Assembly (NCBI RefSeq): GCF_032594355.1
Contig: NZ_CP131061.1
Span: 1,364,001-1,428,000 of the forward strand
Direction: 5' to 3'
Length of the DNA: 64,000 bases
Source of the DNA: Methanolapillus ohkumae
GTDB taxonomy: Archaea; Halobacteriota; Methanosarcinia; Methanosarcinales; Methanosarcinaceae
The notes below the pieces were generated by a model, which saw only the letters and a program-made list of their open reading frames with translations, was not told the origin of the DNA and did no database searches. Positions 25,318-34,130 of this stretch are shown in pieces (position 1 is the first letter of the stretch; the number at the start of each line of letters is the position of its first letter). The translations under genes and the position numbers were made by a program.

Positions 25318-26835
25318 TCATACAAGCCGGTTCATGCCGTTAATGACGGCTTCAACGGACGCTTCGATAATATCGGTTCGGGCACCGCGTGCTGTGACGG
25401 TTTTTCCATCTTTTGACAGTTTGACCATGACTTCAACCAAAGCATCGGTTCCGCCGGTAATCGCATCCACGTGGTATTCTTCCAAAATAATATCCCCAAC
25501 AGAAGACACTGCCTTTCGAATGGCACGAATGGCTGCGTCCACCGGGCCGTCTCCCGTATCGACACAAATTTGTTCCGTTCCGGAAACATCCAAAACAACA
25601 GAGGCCATCGGAATAGATGGCCGTCCTGAAACCGCCGTAAACGCTTTTAAGCGGACGGTCGGATTGTGGTGAATTTCCAAAACGGCTTCGGCAATGGTCT
25701 GTAAATCCGCATCGGTGACATGTTTTCCTAAATCCCCGAGTTCTTTGACCCGGGAAAAAATTTCTTCCTTTTGGGATTTTTCCGCTGAAAATCCAAGTTC
25801 TTTGAGCGCAAGCTCAATAGAACTGGTTCCCGCATGTTTTCCAAGAACCACTTTTCGTTCCCGCCCAACAAATTCAGGGCTGATCGGCTCATATGAAGCC
25901 GTATTTTTAACCAAGTCATGCACATGAATGCCGGCTTCATGCGTAAATGAGTTGCCACCCACAATCGCTTTGTTGGGCGCGACCGGAATCCCAGTCAGCC
26001 GGCTGACCAGCCGGGACACTTTGTAGAGGTTTTCCGTTTGAATGCCGGTTCGGATGCCGTAGAGGTGTTCCAACTGAACGACAACTTCTTCTAAGGAGGC
26101 ATTTCCGCTTCTCTCCCCGATTCCGTTTACGGTGACATGGGCTTCCGAAGCGCCGGCCCGTAGCGCCGCCACTGTGTTTGCGGTCGCGAGGCCGAAATCG
26201 TTGTGGCAGTGAATGGAGAGCGGAGCGCCGACACTTGATGCCAATTCTGAAAAAACGGTAAAGGCCCGCTCGGGTGTGAGCATTCCGACGGTATCACAAA
26301 AGCATAACCTGTCGGCGTGATGAGAGACCCCCGTCTTGTACAAGTCTTTGAGGAATTTCAAATCGGCACGGGACGCGTCTTCGGCGCTGAATTCGACAAT
26401 GAGTCCGTGGGATTTGGCATATTCCGCCGTCTCGCCAGCAGCTGCCAGAACAAACTCCCGGTCGGCTGCAATGGAAATATCTTTTTTCAGCTTCATTTCA
26501 ATATGAAGCGCGGAGGACGGAACCACCAAATGAACGGAATCGACGTCACACTCAATGGCAAGGTCGATATCTTCTTTTTTCATGCGGCAGTAGCTGCAAA
26601 TTTCAGCCGATAATCCGATATTAGACACCGCTTTAATGGCCGCGCGTTCTCCGTCAGACGTGACGGCGGAGCCGGCTTCAATAATGCCGACGCCTAAATC
26701 ATCTAAAGCGTACGCGATTTTTATTTTATCGTCGGTCGAAAGCGCCACACCGGGCGTTTGTTCACCATCACGAAGTGTGGTGTCAAGGATGTTGATTTTT
26801 CCGAATAATGTAATCCCCTTCTTTTCAGGTTTCAT
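25318..26835 (-). CDS. cimA: (R)-citramalate synthase / 2-isopropylmalate synthase family
   Basis: This LeuA-like enzyme condenses acetyl-CoA with a 2-oxo acid. The 505 residues have the N-terminal TLRDGEQTPGVA motif, the metal ligands in HCHNDFGLATAN, the VNGIGERSGNASLEEV motif and a C-terminal LeuA allosteric dimer domain from about 390. Its place at the head of the ilv genes favours citramalate synthase, which gives 2-oxobutyrate for isoleucine from pyruvate in methanogens. Sequence reading alone cannot exclude isopropylmalate synthase. The ATG at 26835 is preferred over the TTG one codon upstream. Confidence 0.88.
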   Translation of the reverse strand: MKPEKKGITLFGKINILDTTLRDGEQTPGVALSTDDKIKIAYALDDLGVGIIEAGSAVTSDGERAAIKAVSNIGLSAEICSYCRMKKEDIDLAIECDVDSVHLVVPSSALHIEMKLKKDISIAADREFVLAAAGETAEYAKSHGLIVEFSAEDASRADLKFLKDLYKTGVSHHADRLCFCDTVGMLTPERAFTVFSELASSVGAPLSIHCHNDFGLATANTVAALRAGASEAHVTVNGIGERSGNASLEEVVVQLEHLYGIRTGIQTENLYKVSRLVSRLTGIPVAPNKAIVGGNSFTHEAGIHVHDLVKNTASYEPISPEFVGRERKVVLGKHAGTSSIELALKELGFSAEKSQKEEIFSRVKELGDLGKHVTDADLQTIAEAVLEIHHNPTVRLKAFTAVSGRPSIPMASVVLDVSGTEQICVDTGDGPVDAAIRAIRKAVSSVGDIILEEYHVDAITGGTDALVEVMVKLSKDGKTVTARGARTDIIEASVEAVINGMNRLV

Positions 26836-26878
26836 CAAAAGCCCGATACCGGACTTTTGTGAAGCAAGGAATTCATTA

Positions 26879-26894
26879 ATCGGTTATATATTTT
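26879..26894 (-). promoter_or_regulatory. Promoter of cimA-ilvBHC
   Basis: Minus-strand AAAATATATAACCGAT lies about 50 bases before the cimA ATG and is identical over 16 bases to the cdc48 promoter at 19485-19500. Confidence 0.5.
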
Positions 26895-26986
26895 TTCATT
26901 AATTTATAACGATTTATAATTAATTTTAGATTTACAAATCTTTAAAATCCCAAATCTTTAAATATTTTTCATCAATAGTGACGCCC

Positions 26987-27400
26987 ATGTTTACGATAAA
27001 AGTGACCCCGCGTTTTGGCGATGTGGACGGACTTGGGCATATCAATAATGTTGTCCTCGGCAATTGGTTTGAACTCGGGAGAAACCCGGTTTTCCGCCTG
27101 TTTGAGCCGAATCTGAATTTGTCCTACGACACTTGGACGCTGATTATGGCCCATACCGATTTTGATTTTTTGGACGAGCTGTTCTACCAATATGACGTTG
27201 AAATCCGAACCTATGTATCCCGGATTGGAACCAAATCCTTTACGACCTACCACGAAGCTTGGCAAGAAGGACGCCTGTGCGTGAAAGGAGAAGCCGTGGC
27301 TGTGCATTATGATTTTAAAAATAAGGTGACAATGCCGATTCCGGAACATATTAAAAAACAGCTTTTGGAACACTTCATTGAGTTGCCGGAAAAGAAATAA
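26987..27400 (+). CDS. Hotdog-fold acyl-CoA thioesterase family protein
   Basis: This ~137-residue protein of the 4-hydroxybenzoyl-CoA thioesterase (4HBT/YbgC-like) family has the family motif RFGDVDGLGHINNVVLGNWFE with the catalytic Asp and His region. The rest follows the hotdog beta-sheet pattern. The in-vivo acyl substrate is unknown. An alternative GTG start lies at 26978, three codons upstream. It is divergent from cimA and convergent with the DUF1801 gene only 40 bases away. Confidence 0.85.
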   Translation: MFTIKVTPRFGDVDGLGHINNVVLGNWFELGRNPVFRLFEPNLNLSYDTWTLIMAHTDFDFLDELFYQYDVEIRTYVSRIGTKSFTTYHEAWQEGRLCVKGEAVAVHYDFKNKVTMPIPEHIKKQLLEHFIELPEKK

Positions 27401-27440
27401 AAGAAAAAGGAATGATTTTACTTTTTTTACGTTTTCATTT

Positions 27441-27839
27441 TTACTTTTTCATTTTTTTCTTCGCTTCTTTTTCCATCAGCGCTTTTTTATTTTCCAAAAC
27501 CCGAAACTGAACCATCTTTTGAATCAGTTCATGCGGAACCGGTTTTTCATACGGAAATTGAATGCCCCCCGGTGTGGTTTTGTATCCGGCCAACTCTTCT
27601 TGAAATTCCACAATCGTTTGCGGACCCGGATAAAAACCGAGATGTTTCTTTTGGGCGGCAAATTGCGCGACGTAGCCGCCATCTTGATAAAAAGAAGGCA
27701 TTCCCCAAGCGATTTTTTCACCGGCGTTTGGCGCGGTTTTCTTCACCGTTTGCCGCACCGCTTTTAAAATGAGTTGAATATCGAGCGGGTACAGGGAGAT
27801 GTATTCATCAATTGTTTCGGGAACAAGTTTTTCATTCAT
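27441..27839 (-). CDS. DUF1801 / YdhG-like protein
   Basis: This ~132-residue protein of the DUF1801 (YdhG/YjbR/CyaY-like superfamily) has TIDEYISLYP, WGMPSFYQDG, FAAQKKHLGFYPG and IQFPYEKPVPHELIQKMVQFR, ending in a Lys-rich tail. Bacterial relatives have been linked to iron handling on thin evidence; function here is unknown. The ATG at 27839 has GAGGT upstream. A start at 27875, right after the stop of the preceding VOC gene, would add 12 residues. It is probably co-transcribed with that gene. Confidence 0.8.
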   Translation of the reverse strand: MNEKLVPETIDEYISLYPLDIQLILKAVRQTVKKTAPNAGEKIAWGMPSFYQDGGYVAQFAAQKKHLGFYPGPQTIVEFQEELAGYKTTPGGIQFPYEKPVPHELIQKMVQFRVLENKKALMEKEAKKKMKK

Positions 27840-27875
27840 TTTGACCAACCTCTCGATTTTTTGAATTTTCACCAT

Positions 27876-28316
27876 TTATTTGCGCATTCCCATTTGCTCT
27901 TCCATAATGCGGGCGCGTTCTTCAAAACTGATTTCCCGGACAATTTCATGAAACAGCCACAAATATCCAAACGGATCTGAGACCATGGCGTTAATAACAC
28001 CCATTTCCGGCATTTCATGAAGCGGCTGAATCGGAATACATCCGGCGTTCATTGCGTTGTCATACGTCTTTTGAATGTTTGGAACAACAACATTGATCCA
28101 CATCGGCTTTGGATCGCCCGGTTTTGGCGCAACCATCTGAAATTCCGGATTTTCATCCAGAAGATGGAAACGGGTGCCGTACACGGAAAAAATAACTTCG
28201 TTGAGACCCGTTTCATAATCGGTCATTTCAATTCGCTGCATTTCAAAAATGCTTTCATAAACCGCCAGCGCTTTTAAGCTGTCCGGCACAATCATATCAA
28301 TTTCAACGCCGATCAT
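27876..28316 (-). CDS. Glyoxalase/VOC-superfamily protein (PhnB-like)
   Basis: This 146-residue protein has two beta-alpha-beta-beta-beta modules of the vicinal-oxygen-chelate fold. The start IDMIVPDSLKALAVYESIFEM and the end SDPFGYLWLFHEIVREIS are PhnB-like. A full metal-ligand set is not obvious, and substrate is unknown. It precedes the DUF1801 gene with no gap. Confidence 0.8.
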   Translation of the reverse strand: MIGVEIDMIVPDSLKALAVYESIFEMQRIEMTDYETGLNEVIFSVYGTRFHLLDENPEFQMVAPKPGDPKPMWINVVVPNIQKTYDNAMNAGCIPIQPLHEMPEMGVINAMVSDPFGYLWLFHEIVREISFEERARIMEEQMGMRK

Positions 28317-28360
28317 AAAATCACCGATTTTTGAGTGAAAAAATTATGAAAAATTAAAAA

Positions 28361-28960
28361 TTAGAGTTTTTCTTCCACAATTTCGCCTTCCGGCTCGACC
28401 TCGTGGAAAATTTGTCCTTCAATCCGATATACTTTTGCGCCATATTTCCAGGCCATCGGGATGAGTTCCGCTTTAATACATGTTTGGCACAAAAATTCAA
28501 CCGGATCAAATCCATGTTCAGTCGCTACTTGCGGAAGTAAAAGCCCTCGGTTTTCCTGGTATTCCACCATAAGCCCATGCTTTCCAATTTGGATTTGGTT
28601 CGCGTACGACATAAACGGCGGTTCCAATTCTTCCGGAATCGTAAGTGCCGTCACTTCTACAATCATTTTTTTGAAATCTTTCTTCTCGACCGGGAAAAAA
28701 CGCGGGTCTTCAAAAGCCGCGGAAATCGCGGCTTTCATAACCGCTTTTTCAAACGACATAATCGGATACGGATAGCCGATGCATCCGCGAAGTTCCCCGT
28801 CCAGCGTCAGCGTGACAAAAACCCCGCGCTCCTCTTGAAAGTTGAGCGGTAAATTTTCCATCCGCTTGGGCGTCTCATTGTTTAACATCGCTTCAATGGT
28901 CTGCCGGGCCAATTTGACCGCCATAATGCCTTCGTTCTTCAGAAGATGATACTTTGACAT
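28361..28960 (-). CDS. AMMECR1 domain protein
   Basis: This 199-residue protein is a full AMMECR1 domain, recognised by GVFVTLTLDGELRGCIGYPYP (LRGCIG is the family signature), AAFEDPRFFPV and ENRGLLLPQVATEHGFDP. The family is universal in archaea and eukaryotes. A link to radical chemistry with the MEMO1 family has been suggested, but the activity is not settled. No operon partner is evident. Confidence 0.92.
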   Translation of the reverse strand: MSKYHLLKNEGIMAVKLARQTIEAMLNNETPKRMENLPLNFQEERGVFVTLTLDGELRGCIGYPYPIMSFEKAVMKAAISAAFEDPRFFPVEKKDFKKMIVEVTALTIPEELEPPFMSYANQIQIGKHGLMVEYQENRGLLLPQVATEHGFDPVEFLCQTCIKAELIPMAWKYGAKVYRIEGQIFHEVEPEGEIVEEKL

Positions 28961-29024
28961 AATTCCTTTCCATTCCTTTCCGAGATTATTTTGTTGACCG
29001 AAGTATTTTGATTGAAAGTTGAAA

Positions 29025-29090
29025 GATTTGATAAAGATTTGATTGAAAAGATTTGATTGAAAAGATTTGATTGAAAAAGACTAGGAATAG
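29025..29090. repeat. AAAGATTTGATTGA-type tandem repeat downstream of pgk
   Basis: About four units of 14-15 bases (AAAGATTTGATTGAA) lie between the AMMECR1 gene start region and the pgk stop. Confidence 0.7.
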
Positions 29091-29095
29091 AAATA

Positions 29096-30319
29096 TCATT
29101 TCATTTCCTGTTTTGCCGCCGCTTTTTCCAGCGCCGTAATGCCCGGCAGTTCGACACCCGACAAATATTCAATGCAAGCGCCGCCACCGGTGCTGATGTG
29201 AGAGAATTGTCCTTCGATTCCGAGCCGGTTCACTTCCGCGGAAATGTGTCCGCCGCCGATAATTGAGAATTTGGACCGGGTTCCGGCACGGATAATTTCA
29301 TGCGTCCCGATTGCGAAATCCGGGTTTTCGGAAACGCCGGCCGGGCCGTTTAAGATGACGGTTCCTGCGTTTTCAATTTCATTTGTGTATGCGACAATCG
29401 TTTCCAAACCAATGTCGTTGGCTGGATGCTCGCTCTTCCCCATTTCTTTAAGGGACGCTTCCACCCGCTTTCCATTCACATTGAGCGCGACATCCGCCGG
29501 ATACTTAATTTTTTTGCCGTACTTGTCCAAAAGATCTTTCGCGATTGGAATTTGATTTTCGTATCCGAGTTTGGCAATTAAATCCATATTCGCCTTTCCG
29601 ATTTTGTAACCTGCCGCCGCCAAAACGACATTACCGACAACACCGCTGAATAAAACAGAGTCCGCACTGCCGGTTGACAAAACGTTTTGCGCGACATGAA
29701 GCGAATCGTCCACTTTAGAGCCGCCCAGCGCATAAACACACGGGCGTTCGCCATTGAGACCGCGCTCCAAATTGACAATTTCGGACTCCATTATCCGGCC
29801 GGCGCCGCTTGGAATTTCTTCCGTAAAACCGACCACCGACAAATGCGAACGGTGAGACACCGCAAACGCGTCATTTAAAAAGAAATCCACGTAGGGTAAT
29901 AATTTTTGAACAAAATAAGAATGCGTGTGTTCCTTGGGACTGCGTTCCAAAGATTCCTCCGAAAAAAAGCGTACATTTTCAAGCAAAATCACGTCACCCG
30001 GAACCATGGCGGAAATACAGGAGCGGGCATAAGACCCGAAAAGATCATCGACATACCGGACTTCTTTGCCGAGATGTTTGGATAAGATTTCCGCATGCGG
30101 TTTTGTTGTCGTAAAGTCCGATTTTCCGGGACGGCTTTGGTGCGCAAGAACAATCACTTTCGCGTCTTTTAAATCCAGAATTGTTTTGACGTGACTTCGA
30201 ATGCGGGCGTCATCCAAAACTTTTCCTTCCGGACTCATCGGCGCATTAAAATCCACGCGCAAAAGAACTGTTTTTCCGGAAACATCAAAATCGTCAATCG
30301 TCAAAAATTTCTTTGTCAA
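29096..30319 (-). CDS. pgk: Phosphoglycerate kinase
   Basis: This enzyme interconverts 1,3-bisphosphoglycerate and 3-phosphoglycerate. It has VLLRVDFNAP at the N terminus, LAHQSRPGK, FLNDAFAVSHRSH, ALGGSKVDDS and the C-terminal SIIGGGHISAEVN nucleotide motif. The start is called as TTG at 30319 (reads TKKFLTIDDFDVSGK) because GAGGAG lies about eight bases before it; the in-frame eight codons further upstream overlap that site. It serves gluconeogenesis in a methanogen. Confidence 0.95.
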   Translation of the reverse strand: MTKKFLTIDDFDVSGKTVLLRVDFNAPMSPEGKVLDDARIRSHVKTILDLKDAKVIVLAHQSRPGKSDFTTTKPHAEILSKHLGKEVRYVDDLFGSYARSCISAMVPGDVILLENVRFFSEESLERSPKEHTHSYFVQKLLPYVDFFLNDAFAVSHRSHLSVVGFTEEIPSGAGRIMESEIVNLERGLNGERPCVYALGGSKVDDSLHVAQNVLSTGSADSVLFSGVVGNVVLAAAGYKIGKANMDLIAKLGYENQIPIAKDLLDKYGKKIKYPADVALNVNGKRVEASLKEMGKSEHPANDIGLETIVAYTNEIENAGTVILNGPAGVSENPDFAIGTHEIIRAGTRSKFSIIGGGHISAEVNRLGIEGQFSHISTGGGACIEYLSGVELPGITALEKAAAKQEMK

Positions 30320-30514
30320 TTTAAATCTCCTCTGCCCTTTCATCCAAGATTTTATTGTTTTTAATCATTTTGCAATGTTCTTTTCTATTCAGGTTCCAAC
30401 ATTTATAATCTTATTTGAACCACAATCATCATTGAATTTTGAAAAATTGGTTTTTTGAAAAATTGCTCATTTTCTTTTTTAACCATTTCATTTTTCTTTA
30501 TTAATTATTTCATA

Positions 30515-31456
30515 TTACTCCGCCAACCGTCCGTATGTTCCCAATATTTTCAGCCGGTCAGAATGGCTTTTTGCTTCTTCGACCGCTTTTGAAACGTGTT
30601 CATCGGAGGTACTTCCCTCAAAATCAATATAAAAGCAATAGTCGCCAAGTTCTTTTTTCGACGGTCGGGATTCAATGCGCGTCAGATTTATGTCATTCTT
30701 AAAAAACGCACCCAAAATATGATACAAAGCCCCGGGCTTATCATTTTTCAAATAGGAAATAACCGATGTTTTCAGATACAGATGACCGGTTTCATCTTTT
30801 TTAAATTCGTTTTCACTCACATATTTAAAAACAGGATTAGAAAGACAATCCGACGGAGAAAATGATTGAAAATCCGGTTGGAAACCCGATTGAGAATCTT
30901 GTTTTTTATAAATCAAAACAAACCGTGTCCGGTTATTTTTTTGAGACCCGATTCCAGACTCTAAGACATTGAGACCATACCTTTTCCCGGCATCGGCCGA
31001 CGCAATTGCTGCCGCGTGGAAATCCTTGGACGCAAGAAGCGCCGCTTTGGATGTGCTTTCCGTTTCAATGATCCGCGCATTTTTGAGACGACCTCTTAAA
31101 AACGGGCGGCATTGGTAAATTCCTTGCGGGTGGGAATACACCGCAGTGATTTCATCCATCGAATCGGAAAGCGAAAGCAGGCAATGGTCAATCCGAAGGA
31201 TAATTTCCGTCGCGATGCAGGCTTCTTTTTCATTCAAAAGATCCATGCTGATGCCGACCGCACCTTCAATAGAATTCTCCAACGGAATGACGGCAAAATC
31301 CGGTCCGGTTTTTTCCCACAAACTCAAAACCGTACTTTCAATATCTGAAAAATAAACCATTTCATTGTCCGCTTCTTTTTCCAAGACTTTGGAAAAGAAA
31401 AATAAAGCCGCTTTTTCGGAATAAGAACCGGCCGGGCCCAAGACAGAAATTTTCAT
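30515..31456 (-). CDS. pheA: Prephenate dehydratase
   Basis: This enzyme makes phenylpyruvate from prephenate for phenylalanine synthesis. It has VLGPAGSYSEKAA at the N terminus, the catalytic-domain motif VIPLENSIEGAVG and a TR-containing NRTRFVLI segment. A C-terminal ACT domain starts at about residue 225 (KPGALYHILGAFFKNDINLTRIESRPSK), which binds phenylalanine for feedback. A Ser/Asp/Pro-rich insertion (about 200-225) sits between the domains. ATG at 31456 is chosen; a GTG four codons upstream is possible. Confidence 0.94.
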   Translation of the reverse strand: MKISVLGPAGSYSEKAALFFFSKVLEKEADNEMVYFSDIESTVLSLWEKTGPDFAVIPLENSIEGAVGISMDLLNEKEACIATEIILRIDHCLLSLSDSMDEITAVYSHPQGIYQCRPFLRGRLKNARIIETESTSKAALLASKDFHAAAIASADAGKRYGLNVLESGIGSQKNNRTRFVLIYKKQDSQSGFQPDFQSFSPSDCLSNPVFKYVSENEFKKDETGHLYLKTSVISYLKNDKPGALYHILGAFFKNDINLTRIESRPSKKELGDYCFYIDFEGSTSDEHVSKAVEEAKSHSDRLKILGTYGRLAE

Positions 31457-31617
31457 AGATTTTCCCACACGGACATGATCAAAAAAATAAATTTTTAAAA
31501 ATATGAAAAAGATTGAAAAATTTGAAAAATTGAGATTTTGAAAAGATTGGATTGAAAAATTTGAAACAAATTTGAAAAACCATAAAAGTCAGACCGTAAA
31601 AATCAGGAAGGGATGGC

Positions 31618-32424
31618 TCAGAGATTGAGCACATCCGACATATCGTAAACAACTCCTTTCTTTTGCGCGCAAACCCATTTGGCTGCCATAACCGCGCCGC
31701 CAACAAAGATTTCGCGGGTGTGGGCTTGATGGCGGATTTCAATCCGTTCGGAATTGCCGACAAACATCACGGTGTGGTCTCCGACAATATCGCCACCGCG
31801 AACCGCATGAATTCCGATTTCCTTGCCGCGCGGACAGACGCCTTCCCGTCCGAATACCAACTCTTTGCCGCCGAGCGCTTGGCTGATGACATCGGCCGCG
31901 GTCATTGCAGTTCCGCTGGGCGCGTCCTTCTTTTGGTTGTGGTGCGCTTCAATAATTTCAATGTCATAATCGCCTAAATAGCCGGCCGCTTCTTTTAAAA
32001 GTTTAAAAAATACGTTAACCCCGATGGAATAATTCGAAGAGATGACGGCTGCGACATTATTTTTGGAAATTTCCGAGACAATGTTGGTTTTTTGTTCAGC
32101 GGAAAGACCGGTTGTCCCGATAATTAAATTCACGCCGACCGATGCCGCCGCTGGCGCATTGATTGCGGTCGCTGCCGCAATCGTAAAGTCAATAATGACA
32201 TCCGTTTTGGATTCTTTTAAAACGGCGGCCAAATTTTTCGGGTCCGACACAGGAACCCCCAATTTTCCAACCCGGATGAATTCACCGATATCGGTGCCGA
32301 TGTTGGCCACATCAAACGCGGCGGACAAGCAAATGCCGTCGGTTGCCATAATTTTTTGAATGATTAAAGAGCCCATCCGGCCGCAAGCCCCAATCACCGC
32401 GGCACGCACTTCCGTTGCGACCAT
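31618..32424 (-). CDS. dapB: 4-Hydroxy-tetrahydrodipicolinate reductase
   Basis: This NAD(P)H-dependent second enzyme of the diaminopimelate/lysine branch has the Rossmann motif IGACGRMGSLI at about 11-21, the IGTTGLS motif, the EAHHNQKKDAPSGTA signature with the catalytic His/Lys, and IHAVRGGDIVGDHTVMF. Its ATG lies one base after the dapA stop, with GGAGTG inside the dapA 3' end serving as ribosome-binding site. Confidence 0.97.
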   Translation of the reverse strand: MVATEVRAAVIGACGRMGSLIIQKIMATDGICLSAAFDVANIGTDIGEFIRVGKLGVPVSDPKNLAAVLKESKTDVIIDFTIAAATAINAPAAASVGVNLIIGTTGLSAEQKTNIVSEISKNNVAAVISSNYSIGVNVFFKLLKEAAGYLGDYDIEIIEAHHNQKKDAPSGTAMTAADVISQALGGKELVFGREGVCPRGKEIGIHAVRGGDIVGDHTVMFVGNSERIEIRHQAHTREIFVGGAVMAAKWVCAQKKGVVYDMSDVLNL

Positions 32425-32425
32425 T

Positions 32426-33307
32426 TTAAATCACTCCGGCCTTTTTGAGTTCATTTTTCAGAATTTCCAAATTTGCGGGCATCATGTCGACAAGCGGCAA
32501 ACGGAGTGGTCCTGCGGCATGACCGGAGAGGCGGGCAGCGGTTTTAATCGGAACCGGATTGGTTTCAATAAATAAAGATTTCATGAGCGGTGCCAATTCA
32601 TAGTGAATTTTCACCGCTTCGCTAAGATTTCCTTTTTGGTAGGCAGCAACCATTTGAGACATTTTTTGCGGCAGAATGTTTGCGATGACGGAAATCACAC
32701 CGGTCGCGCCAATGGACATGAGCGGTAAAGTCGCGACATCGTCACCGGATAATAAAATAAAATCATCGTCTTTGGTTTTGTGAAGGATTTCGGTGGCTTT
32801 TCCCATATCTCCGGTCGCTTCTTTGATTCCGATAATATTCTCATGTTTCGCCAAATCGGCAATGGTAAAAACTGCCATGTCAACACCGGTGCGGGACGGG
32901 ACGTTGTAGAGAATTATCGGAATATCGACACTGTTTGCGATTTTTTCAAAATGGGCTTTTAAACCATTTTGAGTCGGTTTGTTGTAATAAGGTGTAATGA
33001 TTAAAGCGGCAGCAGCTCCGGCGTCTTGGGCGTGTTTTGTAAAAATGATGGCTTCTTCCGTGCTGTTGGAGCCGGTTCCCGCAATGACCGGAACTTTGGA
33101 GGATTCAATCGCGATGTCCACCACTTTCATGTGCTCTTCCGCGGTCATGGTTGCGGACTCGCCGGTTGTTCCGCACGGGACAATCGCGCTGACGCCGCCT
33201 TTGATGACGAATTCGATATTTCGTCTTAACCCTTCGACATCAATTTGATTGTTGCTTGTAAACGGCGTAATGAGCGCCGGGATCACGCCTTGAAATCTTT
33301 GATTCAT
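32426..33307 (-). CDS. dapA: 4-Hydroxy-tetrahydrodipicolinate synthase
   Basis: This class I aldolase condenses pyruvate with aspartate semialdehyde. It has GVIPALITPF at the N terminus, PCGTTGESATMT, the catalytic Tyr in ILYNVPSRTGVD and the Schiff-base Lys in IGIKEATGD, as well as LSGDDVATLP. The ATG at 33307 follows AGGTGGGT, while the upstream in-frame extension covers that site. Translationally coupled to dapB. Confidence 0.97.
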   Translation of the reverse strand: MNQRFQGVIPALITPFTSNNQIDVEGLRRNIEFVIKGGVSAIVPCGTTGESATMTAEEHMKVVDIAIESSKVPVIAGTGSNSTEEAIIFTKHAQDAGAAAALIITPYYNKPTQNGLKAHFEKIANSVDIPIILYNVPSRTGVDMAVFTIADLAKHENIIGIKEATGDMGKATEILHKTKDDDFILLSGDDVATLPLMSIGATGVISVIANILPQKMSQMVAAYQKGNLSEAVKIHYELAPLMKSLFIETNPVPIKTAARLSGHAAGPLRLPLVDMMPANLEILKNELKKAGVI

Positions 33308-33358
33308 TTTTAAACCCACCTGCAAACGATTTTAATTTAAATTCGATTTTTAAAAACC

Positions 33359-33370
33359 CTATATAAACCT
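33359..33370 (-). promoter_or_regulatory. TATA box of dapAB
   Basis: Minus-strand GTTTATATAGGG lies about 55 bases before the dapA ATG, consistent with a leader of roughly 30 bases. Confidence 0.5.
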
Positions 33371-34130
33371 GACATTTCGTTTTTTTAAAAATTGGTCAGG
33401 ATGTAATTAAAATTATTGCTTAAAACTTGAAAAAATAAGGAATCCCTCCAAAAAATGAAAAATGAAAAGAAAGAAAACAAACAAAAACAAACAAAAACAA
33501 ACAAAAACAAACAAAATCAAGCGGAATTGAACAAAAATCAGTGGAATTGAATATTTATAAAGGAAAAATAAAGAAATAATCAAAAAATAAAAAAAAGTAA
33601 AAAGAGTTTAAGGGAGTTTTAAGAGAGTTTTAAGAGTTTTTAAAAGAGTTTTTAAAAGAGTTTTTAAAATAGTTTTAAAAGATTTTAAAAAAAAGATTTA
33701 AAAATTAAGTGAAAATTCCAAAAAGTTAATTTTGAAATTAAAAAAATTATTTAAATAATAATATTTTTGTTTATTTCATATTTATAATTTTAAGATTTCT
33801 CACGAGAATGTTCTCATTTTTAGAAATTATAAACGAAACATTAAAATCATATTTTCTCCAATATACAAAGAGAATGTAAAATTAAAATACCTTAGTGATA
33901 TTTTTGGATACAGGATAAAACATCGCAAAGTGTTTATAATATAACTCATAATGGTGGGTTTTTATCAAAGATGCCCAACCGGCATGACGTTGAAAATTTT
34001 ACATTGTCTTTATAAAATCCGTTTAAAAAAGCGGTCAAAAAACAAAAAACAAAATGAGCGGGAATTTCTAAGGTTGCCTATTTGAGGAACTTTATGCTTG
34101 ACCGGGGATATTTTTGGAGGCTATATATAA
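33371..34130. other. Long spacer upstream of the Msr-like regulator
   Basis: About 760 bases lack a supported gene. The left half has AC/A-rich (33478-33530) and AGAGTTTTTAAA-type (33600-33680) low-complexity repeats. The right half has a candidate TATA region (GTTTATAATATAAC, about 33931-33944) followed by ~165 bases of possible leader. That leader contains ATGCC-CAACC-GGCAT, a small hairpin at about 33971-33985, and ends with GGAGG before ATATATAA and the ATG. Confidence 0.5.
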
